Shown here piece after piece: positions 46,163-54,226 of a stretch of DNA of 64,000 bases. The notes under the pieces were generated by a model. It searched no databases and was not told the origin of the DNA. It saw nothing but the letters and a program-made list of their open reading frames with translations. The translations under genes were made by a program, and so were the position numbers. Position 1 is the stretch's first letter. Every line of letters begins with the position of its first letter. Source of the DNA: Flavimarina sp. Hel_I_48 (GTDB lineage: Bacteria > Bacteroidota > Bacteroidia > Flavobacteriales > Flavobacteriaceae); the NCBI RefSeq assembly GCF_000733945.1, contig NZ_JPOL01000002.1:2481001-2545000 (forward strand). Reading direction: 5' to 3'.

Positions 46163-46645
46163 ATGAAAACAATTAAAACAATTGCACTCGTAACAATTCT
46201 CATTGCTACTTTCAGCTTATCCAACGCACAGGAAACAAAAGCAAAGACGGATACGGAAGCGGTTATTGCTGTGATGAAAACCTACAAGGATGCCATTCAA
46301 AATTTGACAACTGAAGGCACGTTCAATTTATTTGCAGAAGATTCTGAAGTATTTGAATCCGGTGGAGTCGAAGGCACGTATGCACATTACATTGAGCATC
46401 ATCTTGGACCAGAATTAGGCGAATTTAAAAGTTTTACCTTTTCTGATTATGAAATCGATGCCAAAGTAGATGCGCCCTATGCTTTTACTACTGAAACCTA
46501 CATTTATACCATAGTGCTTAACCCAAATGAAAAAGGTGAAACACGAACGATTCGCAAAAAAGGCGTGGCAACGTCTATCCTAAAAAAGATGGGTGGCGAA
46601 TGGAAAATCATCAAAACACATACCTCTTCAAGAAACACGAAATAA
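46163..46645 (+). CDS. NTF2-like/SnoaL-type exported protein
   Basis: Exported protein of 160 residues (signal peptide ending LSNAQ) with an NTF2-like fold of the DUF4440 kind: AVIAVMKTYKDAIQNLTTEG near 33-52 and a C-terminal GGEWKIIKTHTSSR. No catalytic residues can be assigned. It lies 18 bp after the ion-channel gene. Confidence 0.8.
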   Translation: MKTIKTIALVTILIATFSLSNAQETKAKTDTEAVIAVMKTYKDAIQNLTTEGTFNLFAEDSEVFESGGVEGTYAHYIEHHLGPELGEFKSFTFSDYEIDAKVDAPYAFTTETYIYTIVLNPNEKGETRTIRKKGVATSILKKMGGEWKIIKTHTSSRNTK

Positions 46646-46653
46646 CAGCAACA

Positions 46654-47898
46654 ATGAGCAATTTTCCTCAAATAATCCATCAATATAAAACCGACTCGGA
46701 AAGTGTTTACAATACTTGGTTTGTTGACAATGACCAGAGATTGAAGGCGTTTAGAACCATCCGTAGAGGCGTTTTGCAGGTGATTGAGGACATTAAAAAC
46801 AAAACCTTCCCAAACGATTTTAAGGAAAGCAGTCTGGAATTTGTGTTGGGCAGCATTGCAGAGCAAAAGCAAGTTTTTGCGGGTGTGGCGCATCCTTTTT
46901 ATTGGAAGCCGAAACTGCGCATTCCTGATATCTATGAAAATCAGGACAATAAAATAGCTTTTGGTCAATTTTTGGAAAACTGTATTAATGCCAAAACGGA
47001 AGAACAGGTCGTAAGGGAAATCGTAAAGTTGGATGCACTCAAAGTAAAAGGCCTCGGCCCAGCGGTAGCAAGTATTTTATATTTTTTGCATCCCACTTGG
47101 TTTCCACCATTTAATACGGCCATACTAAATGGGTTTAATTTTCTGTTCAAGGATAAAAAGAAATTGGGAAGTTGGACGGAGTATCTGAAAATCAGGGAAA
47201 TCTTGATAGAAACCAATACTAAAAACAAAACGGAACTGTCAAACGATTTAGGCGCAATTGCAGGATTGTGTTTCGAGATTGGCACCCAAAAAATGCTCAT
47301 AGGTAACGACGAATATTTAAGTGAGGCCGAACGGGTCAAATTTGAAAAAAACATCGTAAAACGGCAAAGGGAAATTCAGGAAGAAAAGCAGGAAGAGAAA
47401 CTTCACGACGAAATGCAATACCATTTATTGAAAATCGGCATTTCACTTGGTTTTGACGTTACACCTGCCAGCAACGATAAAAGTAAATCTTTTGGCGGTC
47501 AAAGTTTTTCGTTCATTTCAATGAAAACATTTCCAGCGCTTCCTTGCGATAAGGAAACCCAAACCACCATTAAACTCATTGATGTGCTTTGGTTTGAAAA
47601 GGGAACCAATAATATAGTAGCCGCTTTTGAGGTTGAAAAAAGCACCAGTATCTATTCAGGAATTTTAAGACTGTCCGATTTATATTTCAGCATTTCCGAT
47701 GGCGATGAGGTTTTTTATATCATCATTCCAAACCATCGTGAAAAAGACGTCATACATCAATTGAATCGACCTGTAATCAAAAATTCCAAGATGCATATAA
47801 AGTATATTTTGTTTTCTGAATTGAGGATGCATTGCGATGCGATTTGCAAATTTGGTACAGACCTTACAATTATGGAAAAAATAGCAAAATCAGTTTGA
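46654..47898 (+). CDS. Putative HhH plus PD-(D/E)XK-like nuclease
   Basis: Protein of 414 residues; ATG 46654 is chosen because the longer frame from 46600 overlaps the upstream gene. A helix-hairpin-helix-like element LKVKGLGPAVASILYFLHP lies near residues 130-148. The C-terminal part has a nuclease-like core IDVLWF...IVAAFEVEKSTSIYSG (about 310-336), with Asp and the E-x-E-K arrangement of restriction-endonuclease-like folds. No methyltransferase is adjacent. It could be an orphan DNA-targeting enzyme, or a defence protein carried among metal genes. Function is inferred from short motifs only. Confidence 0.55.
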   Translation: MSNFPQIIHQYKTDSESVYNTWFVDNDQRLKAFRTIRRGVLQVIEDIKNKTFPNDFKESSLEFVLGSIAEQKQVFAGVAHPFYWKPKLRIPDIYENQDNKIAFGQFLENCINAKTEEQVVREIVKLDALKVKGLGPAVASILYFLHPTWFPPFNTAILNGFNFLFKDKKKLGSWTEYLKIREILIETNTKNKTELSNDLGAIAGLCFEIGTQKMLIGNDEYLSEAERVKFEKNIVKRQREIQEEKQEEKLHDEMQYHLLKIGISLGFDVTPASNDKSKSFGGQSFSFISMKTFPALPCDKETQTTIKLIDVLWFEKGTNNIVAAFEVEKSTSIYSGILRLSDLYFSISDGDEVFYIIIPNHREKDVIHQLNRPVIKNSKMHIKYILFSELRMHCDAICKFGTDLTIMEKIAKSV

Positions 47899-47969
47899 TT
47901 TGAAATTGGCAATTGCGGATTATGGTTATACTTACTTTATATAGAAAACAATTAGCAACAATAAACATT

Positions 47970-48512
47970 ATGAAAACTAAACTATTGATGTTCGCAGTTC
48001 TTTTAATAACATATTTCGAGGTTTCGGCTCAAAAAATATATAGAACCGATGATGGCCATATTGAGATGATGACTTTGGTGGACGGTAAGACTATCAAGGC
48101 AGAAAGCCATAGTCTGGCACTATATCTTGATTACAATTCTAAAGTAGTAAATGGTGTTCTAGACCTTAAAACTTTAGTAACAGACCTTCCTGAATTAAAT
48201 GCCATTATACAAGAAGGGGAAGCACCTGCAATTCTTCGGTTTACAGGTACTATTCCATCCGTTGATTTTTTATCAAAACGGCACGACCCTATCAATTTTA
48301 ATTGGCTGGTTGATGTTTTATATCAAGGGGAAACCTATAAATCACAGTTTAAAGCAACCATTACCCATATAGAACAGGGCATAAATATGTCTTGTCTGAT
48401 AAGTGCAACGGGACAGGTTTTGGTTTCAGATACGGGGTTAGATTCTTTAATGCAAGGTTTGGATAAAACAATAAATGTGCAATTTGCACAATTGGTGCTG
48501 AAATTGGAATAA
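47970..48512 (+). CDS. YceI-like exported protein, second copy
   Basis: Exported protein of 180 residues from ATG 47970 (MKTKLLMFAVLLITYFEVSAQ). The body has a YceI-like lipocalin pattern (HIEMMTLVDGKTIKAESHS near 31-49, then LRFTGTIPSVDFL) but is divergent from the first YceI in the window. It closes this group; structured repeat D follows. Confidence 0.6.
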   Translation: MKTKLLMFAVLLITYFEVSAQKIYRTDDGHIEMMTLVDGKTIKAESHSLALYLDYNSKVVNGVLDLKTLVTDLPELNAIIQEGEAPAILRFTGTIPSVDFLSKRHDPINFNWLVDVLYQGETYKSQFKATITHIEQGINMSCLISATGQVLVSDTGLDSLMQGLDKTINVQFAQLVLKLE

Positions 48513-48589
48513 CTATGTGTTTTCTATATTCAAAAAGAATGATAAGAGTATTTATGATATTTAAAACAGGCCAAGAGAACATAAAATAA

Positions 48590-48660
48590 GTCCTGATGTG
48601 GGAAGGGAATGGAAAATTTTTCATTGTTGATTAGTTAAAACTCCTTCCCAAGTCGGGCAC
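48590..48660 (+). repeat. Structured repeat D
   Basis: CCTGAT pairs with GTCGGG (with G-T pairs) and GGGAAGG with CCTTCCC; the loop keeps TGTTGATTAGTTAA. It ends with GGCAC only 9 bp before the ATG of the 97-residue gene, so here it is a leader element if transcribed from upstream. Confidence 0.65.
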
Positions 48661-48669
48661 TATTATAAT

Positions 48670-48963
48670 ATGAAAAGCTACGATACACTTTCTGAAACTA
48701 TGGCTCATTTACAGGCTAAAGGCTACACTGTTGATTTCAATTTGAAAGAGAAACATCTGGAATGTAATGCTCTAAAGTTGAAATTCCATCCAGAAGATTT
48801 TGAGGTGGACGAGATGCATCGTTTTGAAGGAATGAGTAGCACAGATGACAATAGTGTACTATATGCCATTTCTTCCAAAAATGGAATAAAAGGCTTATTG
48901 GTGGATGCTTATGGGGTTTACTCTGAAAATATTTCTGAGGCAATCCGAAAAAAATTAAGGTAA
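48670..48963 (+). CDS. Conserved 97-residue protein, copy 2
   Basis: Paralogue of the gene at 22547-22840: nearly the same C-terminal half (RFEGMSSTDDNS, YAISSKNGIKGLLVDAYGVY, ENISEAIRKKLR). The Cys pair of copy 1 is reduced to one (LECNALKL), so those Cys are not a strict metal site. It is preceded by structured repeat D and followed by a permease gene. Unknown function. Confidence 0.8.
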   Translation: MKSYDTLSETMAHLQAKGYTVDFNLKEKHLECNALKLKFHPEDFEVDEMHRFEGMSSTDDNSVLYAISSKNGIKGLLVDAYGVYSENISEAIRKKLR

Positions 48964-49037
48964 TTTGAAACATATATATAACATATAAAAAGTGACCCGC
49001 AACCAATATTGTAATCAGATTAAATAGAAATTTCGAG

Positions 49038-50393
49038 ATGAAACCATTAAAAATAAATACCCAAAAGCTCTCATTATTAGGCTCTGTATCTTTAGGTACA
49101 GGCGTAATGATTGGTGCAGGTATTTTTGTTTTAATGGGGCAGATAGCCGAATTAGTCGGCGATTTATTTCCTATTGCTTTTATCGCAGGCGCAGTTGTAG
49201 TAGGCTTTAGCTCCTATTCGTATGTTAAATTTTCAAACGCCTATCCTTCTTCTGGAGGTGTTGCTAAATTTTTGACAAAGGCCTATTTACCAGGTACACT
49301 TGCTGGTTCATTTTCTTTGCTGATGTATGTATCAATGGTTGTCTCAGAAAGTTTAGTGGCAGGTACTTTTGGGGCGTATGCGTTACGACTGTTTCCGCAA
49401 GGATATGAAGGTTATGCATCTGCATTGGGTGTATTGCTTATTGTTGCTGCATATATCATCAATATTTCGGGTAACAAGATTATTGAGACTACCGCTACCA
49501 TTACTGCAATTATTAAAGTAGTGGGTATTGCAGTTCTTGCTATATCAGGATTGGTTATTTCTGGTTTACCCACAATCACAGGTACTTATAGTGCTGCCAA
49601 TGGCCAATCCCTGCCTGAAGGTTTTGGATTTATTGCCGCATTGGCCTTGTCTATCCTTGCATACAAAGGATTTACGACCATTACCAATCAAGGTGGCGAT
49701 ATAAAAAATCCTCATAAAAATGTAGGGCGTTCCATAATTATATCAATAATCGTTTGTACGGTTATCTATGTTGTTTTGGCATTATCGGTTGCTGGCGGAT
49801 TGAGTATTGAAGAAATTATAATAGCAAAAGATTATGCTCTCGCAGCAGCAGCAAAACCTCTATTTGGCGAATGGGGTTCAACGCTAACTATTTTACTAGC
49901 CATTGTTGCAACAGTTTCCGGTGTAATTGCCAGCGTATATTCTGCCTCGCGAATGTTGGGTATGTTAAGCAATATGAAACAAGTTCCTGATATGAACAGA
50001 ATGAAGCAACTTAAAAATCCTTCGCTGATTTTTACTGTTTCTTTAGCGATACTTTTGACTGTTTTGTTCGATTTAACTCGCATAGCTTCCATTGGTGCTA
50101 TTTTCTATTTGATAATGGACATTGCTATTCATTGGGGACTTTTTAAATATTTGAAAAAGGAAGTAAAATTCAACCCGATTATTCCAATAATTGCCATACT
50201 GTTGGATGTTGTTATTTTGGCAGCATTTATCTATTTAAAATATGTAAACGACCCATTTGTACTAATAGTTGCTGCAATTGGTATTGCCCTCATTTTTCTT
50301 TCTCAATTTATTTTTATGAAATCGCATACAGATAAAGACGGAAATATGAATATGGGAATGGAAAACAGTGAAAAAGAACAAATGAAAATGTAA
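49038..50393 (+). CDS. APC-family amino-acid permease
   Basis: Membrane transporter of 451 residues with 12 predicted helices and the APC start motif LGTGVMIGAGIFVLMG near 20-35. The C-terminus is Met-rich (NMNMGMENSEKEQMKM), unusual for the family and suggestive of adaptation to a copper setting. It precedes copA by 14 bp. The natural substrate is not readable. Confidence 0.85.
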   Translation: MKPLKINTQKLSLLGSVSLGTGVMIGAGIFVLMGQIAELVGDLFPIAFIAGAVVVGFSSYSYVKFSNAYPSSGGVAKFLTKAYLPGTLAGSFSLLMYVSMVVSESLVAGTFGAYALRLFPQGYEGYASALGVLLIVAAYIINISGNKIIETTATITAIIKVVGIAVLAISGLVISGLPTITGTYSAANGQSLPEGFGFIAALALSILAYKGFTTITNQGGDIKNPHKNVGRSIIISIIVCTVIYVVLALSVAGGLSIEEIIIAKDYALAAAAKPLFGEWGSTLTILLAIVATVSGVIASVYSASRMLGMLSNMKQVPDMNRMKQLKNPSLIFTVSLAILLTVLFDLTRIASIGAIFYLIMDIAIHWGLFKYLKKEVKFNPIIPIIAILLDVVILAAFIYLKYVNDPFVLIVAAIGIALIFLSQFIFMKSHTDKDGNMNMGMENSEKEQMKM

Positions 50394-50407
50394 AAATAAC
50401 AGATACT

Positions 50408-52945
50408 ATGAAACACACCTATAAAATACACGGAATGACCTGCAATGGTTGTCGAAATCACGTAGAAGGAACACTTTCCAAAGTGAAAGGTGTCTCAAAG
50501 GCTACTGTGAATTTAGCAAAAGCTGAAGCTACCATTGAAATGGAATCACATATTCCTATTGAGAAATTCCAAGATGCCCTTAAAAAAGAAGGTGGTACTT
50601 ATTCTATCCACAAATCTGGAGAGCGACATCATCAAAACGATACCGCCGGAGTTGATGCTGAGCGTAGTCGAAGTACGAAAGCAAAAAATGAAAAACCTAA
50701 AGGTAAAGGAACTGGCACTTTTTACTGTCCGATGCATTGTGAGGGAGACAAAACATATGAAAAAACTGGAGACTGTCCTGTCTGCGGAATGGATTTAGTT
50801 GAAGAGCAAAATTTATCTGCAAAAACTTCTGAACAATGGACTTGCCCAATGCACCCGGAAATTGTAAAAGATGAACCTGGAGCCTGCCCAATCTGTGGGA
50901 TGGACTTAGTCCCAATGGAAGCAGATAGTTCAGCCGAAGAAAAGACCTATAACAAATTACTCAAGAAATTCTGGATTGCAGTCGCCTTTACCTTACCTAT
51001 TTTCTTAATCGCAATGAGCGATATGATTCCGAATAATCCGTTATATACGGTAATGAAGCAAAAAAACTGGAACTGGATTCAGCTTGCACTTTCAATTCCT
51101 GTGGTGTTTTATGCTACGTGGATGTTCTTTGAACGTGCCTATAAAAGCATCAAAACCTGGAACCTCAATATGTTTACCCTAATCGGCATTGGTGCTGGCG
51201 CAGCGTGGTTATTCAGCGTATTCGGTATGCTTTTTCCCGATTTTTTCCCGGCACAGTTCAAAACAGAATCTGGTGCCGTTCACGTATATTATGAAGTATC
51301 CACTATTATTTTGACCTTGGTGCTCTTGGGTCAGGTTTTGGAAGCACGTGCCCACGGCAAAACCAATTCAGCAATAAAGGAATTGCTAAAGCTCGCGCCA
51401 AACAAGGCCATACTAGTCAAAGATGGCAAGGAAGAAGAGGTTACGATTGATAGCATTAAATTGGGCGATATCCTACGGGTGAAACCAGGCGAAAAAATTC
51501 CAGTTGATGGCGTGATTTCCGAAGGTAGTACAACGGTCGATGAATCTATGATTACAGGCGAACCTATTCCCGTAAACAAAGCGGCAAATGACAAAGTTAC
51601 CAGTGGCACCATCAACGGCAACCAATCTTTTTTGATGAAAGCCGAAAAGGTGGGTGCAGATACCCTACTGTCCCAAATTATCCAAATGGTCAATAATGCC
51701 AGTCGCAGTCGTGCACCAATCCAAAAATTGGCGGATACCGTCTCGGGATATTTTGTACCCATAGTTGTCCTTATTTCCATTATCACATTTGTGGTTTGGG
51801 CTATTTTTGGTCCGGAACCCGTCTATGTTTATGCCTTTGTAAATGCAATTGCAGTATTGATTATCGCCTGTCCCTGTGCCTTGGGCTTGGCAACACCAAT
51901 GTCCATTATGGTCGGTGTTGGTAAGGGCGCACAAAATGGTGTGCTCATAAAAAATGCCGAAGCTTTGGAAAAAATGGACAAGGTGGATACACTTATTATC
52001 GATAAAACAGGAACCATAACAGAAGGCAAACCAACGGTTGAAAAAGTCGGAGCCTTCGGAACTAATTTTTCAGAAAAAGAAGTGCTTCAATACATCGTTT
52101 CCCTAAACAGCAAAAGCGAGCATCCGCTTGCCGAAGCAACTGTAAAATATGGTAAAGAAAAGAATGTTGAGTTTTTGAGCGCTGAAAAGTTTAGCGCAGT
52201 TACCGGAAAAGGTGTTGAAGGAAACATCAACGGGAAAAAAGTGGATTTAGGGAATTCCAAAATGATGGCATACGCCAAGGCTGAATTAACTTCGGAAATG
52301 GAAACCGAAGCACAAAGTTTTCAAAAGCAAGGAAAAACAGTTTCATACCTATCCATCGATTCAAAAGTTGTGGGATATGTTGTCATTGGCGACAAAATAA
52401 AGGCGACCAGCGCCAAAGCGATCAAAGCACTTCAAGACAAAGGTATCGCAGTAATAATGCTTACTGGCGACAATCACGATACTGCCCAAGCGGTCGCAAA
52501 AGAATTAAATCTTGCTGATTTTAAAGCAGGAATGTTGCCCGAAAACAAACTTCAGGAAGTAGAAAAATTACAGAACAGCGGAAAAGTTGTAGCAATGGCA
52601 GGCGACGGCATCAATGATGCGCCAGCCTTGGCAAAAAGTGATGTTGGTATCGCAATGGGAACAGGAACAGATGTTGCCATTGAAAGTGCAATGATAACCT
52701 TGGTAAAAGGCGATTTGCACGGTATTGTCAAGGCACGGGAATTGAGCGACGGTGTAATGCGTAACATCAAGCAAAACCTATTTTGGGCTTTAGGATATAA
52801 CATTTTAGGAATCCCAATCGCAGCAGGTGTTTTGTTCCCTATTTTCGGGTTGTTATTATCACCAATGATAGCGGCTTTGGCAATGAGCTTTAGTTCAGTT
52901 TCCGTTATTATGAACGCTTTGCGGTTACGTTCGTTAAAACTTTAA
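50408..52945 (+). CDS. copA: Copper-exporting P-type ATPase CopA (CPC), with extra metal domains
   Basis: P1B-1 ATPase of 845 residues. In order: HMA domain (1-68, GMTCNGC), a linker, two short heavy-metal-binding domains of the CPMH...CPxCGMDL type (105-131 and 144-170), then the ATPase core with CPC (488-490), DKTGT (Asp532), a SEHP motif and GDGINDAPAL. CPC marks Cu(I)/Ag(I) export. The linker holds a REP-like DNA insert at 50657-50677 encoding AERSRSTK. It precedes the PepSY gene by 2 bp. Confidence 0.93.
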   Translation: MKHTYKIHGMTCNGCRNHVEGTLSKVKGVSKATVNLAKAEATIEMESHIPIEKFQDALKKEGGTYSIHKSGERHHQNDTAGVDAERSRSTKAKNEKPKGKGTGTFYCPMHCEGDKTYEKTGDCPVCGMDLVEEQNLSAKTSEQWTCPMHPEIVKDEPGACPICGMDLVPMEADSSAEEKTYNKLLKKFWIAVAFTLPIFLIAMSDMIPNNPLYTVMKQKNWNWIQLALSIPVVFYATWMFFERAYKSIKTWNLNMFTLIGIGAGAAWLFSVFGMLFPDFFPAQFKTESGAVHVYYEVSTIILTLVLLGQVLEARAHGKTNSAIKELLKLAPNKAILVKDGKEEEVTIDSIKLGDILRVKPGEKIPVDGVISEGSTTVDESMITGEPIPVNKAANDKVTSGTINGNQSFLMKAEKVGADTLLSQIIQMVNNASRSRAPIQKLADTVSGYFVPIVVLISIITFVVWAIFGPEPVYVYAFVNAIAVLIIACPCALGLATPMSIMVGVGKGAQNGVLIKNAEALEKMDKVDTLIIDKTGTITEGKPTVEKVGAFGTNFSEKEVLQYIVSLNSKSEHPLAEATVKYGKEKNVEFLSAEKFSAVTGKGVEGNINGKKVDLGNSKMMAYAKAELTSEMETEAQSFQKQGKTVSYLSIDSKVVGYVVIGDKIKATSAKAIKALQDKGIAVIMLTGDNHDTAQAVAKELNLADFKAGMLPENKLQEVEKLQNSGKVVAMAGDGINDAPALAKSDVGIAMGTGTDVAIESAMITLVKGDLHGIVKARELSDGVMRNIKQNLFWALGYNILGIPIAAGVLFPIFGLLLSPMIAALAMSFSSVSVIMNALRLRSLKL
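50657..50677. repeat. REP-like element inside copA
   Basis: The segment contains GCTGAGCGTAGTCGAAG, a repeat core common in intergenic DNA of Bacteroidota. Here it lies in frame in the linker of CopA, between the HMA and the first CPMH domain. Confidence 0.55.
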
Positions 52946-52947
52946 AG

Positions 52948-53661
52948 ATGGTGAAAAGGAAAACCGCACTAAAAATACGAAAGACCCACAGATATTTGGG
53001 GCTCTTTTTGGGGGTACAGTTCCTGTTTTGGACCATTAGCGGAATGTATTTCAGTTGGACAAACATAGACGACATTCACGCTGACCAATTCTGTAATTTA
53101 GATTACGTGCCCAAAGCCTTTGATGATTTAATAAGTCCTTCACAAATAAACAATCCTGAAGGCATTGGAAGTATCGAAATTAGGGACATCAACAACGAGC
53201 CTTATTACTGGATAAACAATCAAAAATTGTACAGTGCAAAAACTGGGAAAGCAAAAAAAAATATTACGGAAGAAGAGGCCTTGTCTGTTGCCAAAAACTA
53301 TATGAAAGATGGTTTGAAAGTCGCCAACATCGAAAAAATAACCGAAGTGGACGACTATCACGAATATCGGGAAAAGCTATTGCCAGCCTATGTTATTTCA
53401 TATGATACCGATGAAGCTCTTAATGCTTATGTTTCGGTAACAGACGGAAAATTCCAGACTGTAAGGCATCGAGCGTGGCGTTGGTTCGACTTTTTATGGA
53501 TGACCCACACAATGGATTATGACACGCGCGACAATTTCAATACCATTGTATTAAGGGCGTTTTCGCTCTTGGGATTGATTACGGTGTTAAGCGGATTCCT
53601 GCTGTGGTACACCTCCTCGCCAACCATTAGAAAATTAAAAAAGAAAATAATTAAATCATAA
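52948..53661 (+). CDS. PepSY-type membrane protein
   Basis: Membrane protein of 237 residues: N-terminal helix (about 15-35, HRYLGLFLGVQFLFWTISGM), a periplasmic PepSY-like region (about 90-170) and a C-terminal helix (about 205-225). This is a short relative of PepSY/PiuB membrane proteins, often near metal or haem redox genes. It lies 2 bp after copA and 17 bp before the DUF305 gene. Confidence 0.78.
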   Translation: MVKRKTALKIRKTHRYLGLFLGVQFLFWTISGMYFSWTNIDDIHADQFCNLDYVPKAFDDLISPSQINNPEGIGSIEIRDINNEPYYWINNQKLYSAKTGKAKKNITEEEALSVAKNYMKDGLKVANIEKITEVDDYHEYREKLLPAYVISYDTDEALNAYVSVTDGKFQTVRHRAWRWFDFLWMTHTMDYDTRDNFNTIVLRAFSLLGLITVLSGFLLWYTSSPTIRKLKKKIIKS

Positions 53662-53678
53662 CCAAAAACTCTAAAACA

Positions 53679-54158
53679 ATGAAAAATTCAAATCAACACA
53701 CAAACAAAGGCAATTACACAAAATTTATTTTGATGCTTGTCGCATCTTTTATTGCAATGTACATCACGATGTATCTAAATAGTTATGCGTTAGACCACGT
53801 ATATTTTAGTTTAACCAGATTCTATATGAGTTGTTTGGGTATTGCAGCAATGGCAGTAATAATGTGGTTTTTTATGCGGAAAATGTATCAAAACAAGAAA
53901 AAGAACATCGCTATTTTATTAGGTAGCTTGGTGCTATTTTTAGGCGCACTTGGTTTGGTTAGGGCACAAAGCCCAATCATTGGCGATATTCTGTGGATGA
54001 AAGCAATGATTCCCCATCACTCAATTGCAATTTTAACAAGTGAAAGAGCCGATATCAAAGACCCTGAAGTGCGCAAACTGGCTGATGATATTATCAAAGC
54101 ACAACGTAAAGAAATTGGAGAAATGAAAGCAATGATAAAGCGTTTGCAAGCAGAATAA
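53679..54158 (+). CDS. DUF305 membrane protein
   Basis: Protein of 159 residues with three helices (about 16-90) and a C-terminal DUF305 segment, MKAMIPHHSIAILTSERA near 107-124. The Met/His motif is the likely metal ligand set; DUF305 proteins are frequent in copper clusters. Between the PepSY gene and cusB. Confidence 0.88.
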   Translation: MKNSNQHTNKGNYTKFILMLVASFIAMYITMYLNSYALDHVYFSLTRFYMSCLGIAAMAVIMWFFMRKMYQNKKKNIAILLGSLVLFLGALGLVRAQSPIIGDILWMKAMIPHHSIAILTSERADIKDPEVRKLADDIIKAQRKEIGEMKAMIKRLQAE

Positions 54159-54167
54159 TAATAATTA

Positions 54168-54201
54168 CCAAAACCTAACTGGTCTTAAAATCTGTTGGGT
54201 T
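54168..54201 (+). terminator. Hairpin after the DUF305 gene
   Basis: AAAACCTAAC and GTTGGGTTTT pair across a 14-nt loop, 10 bp after the stop codon. A terminator or attenuator before cusB is possible. Confidence 0.4.
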
Positions 54202-54226
54202 TTATAAAGAAATAAAAAAATATACT

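Noticed and set aside
46600-46653. Upstream start of the nuclease-like gene
   Set aside because: It overlaps the coding end of the NTF2-like gene in another frame; ATG 46654 lies just past that stop.
41559-48660. Resemblance of the structured repeats to integron attC sites (GTTAGGC-like right ends)
   Set aside because: The left ends read GTCCTAAT rather than RYYYAAC, the loop is conserved in sequence, the spacing covers several genes, and no IntI-type integrase is seen.
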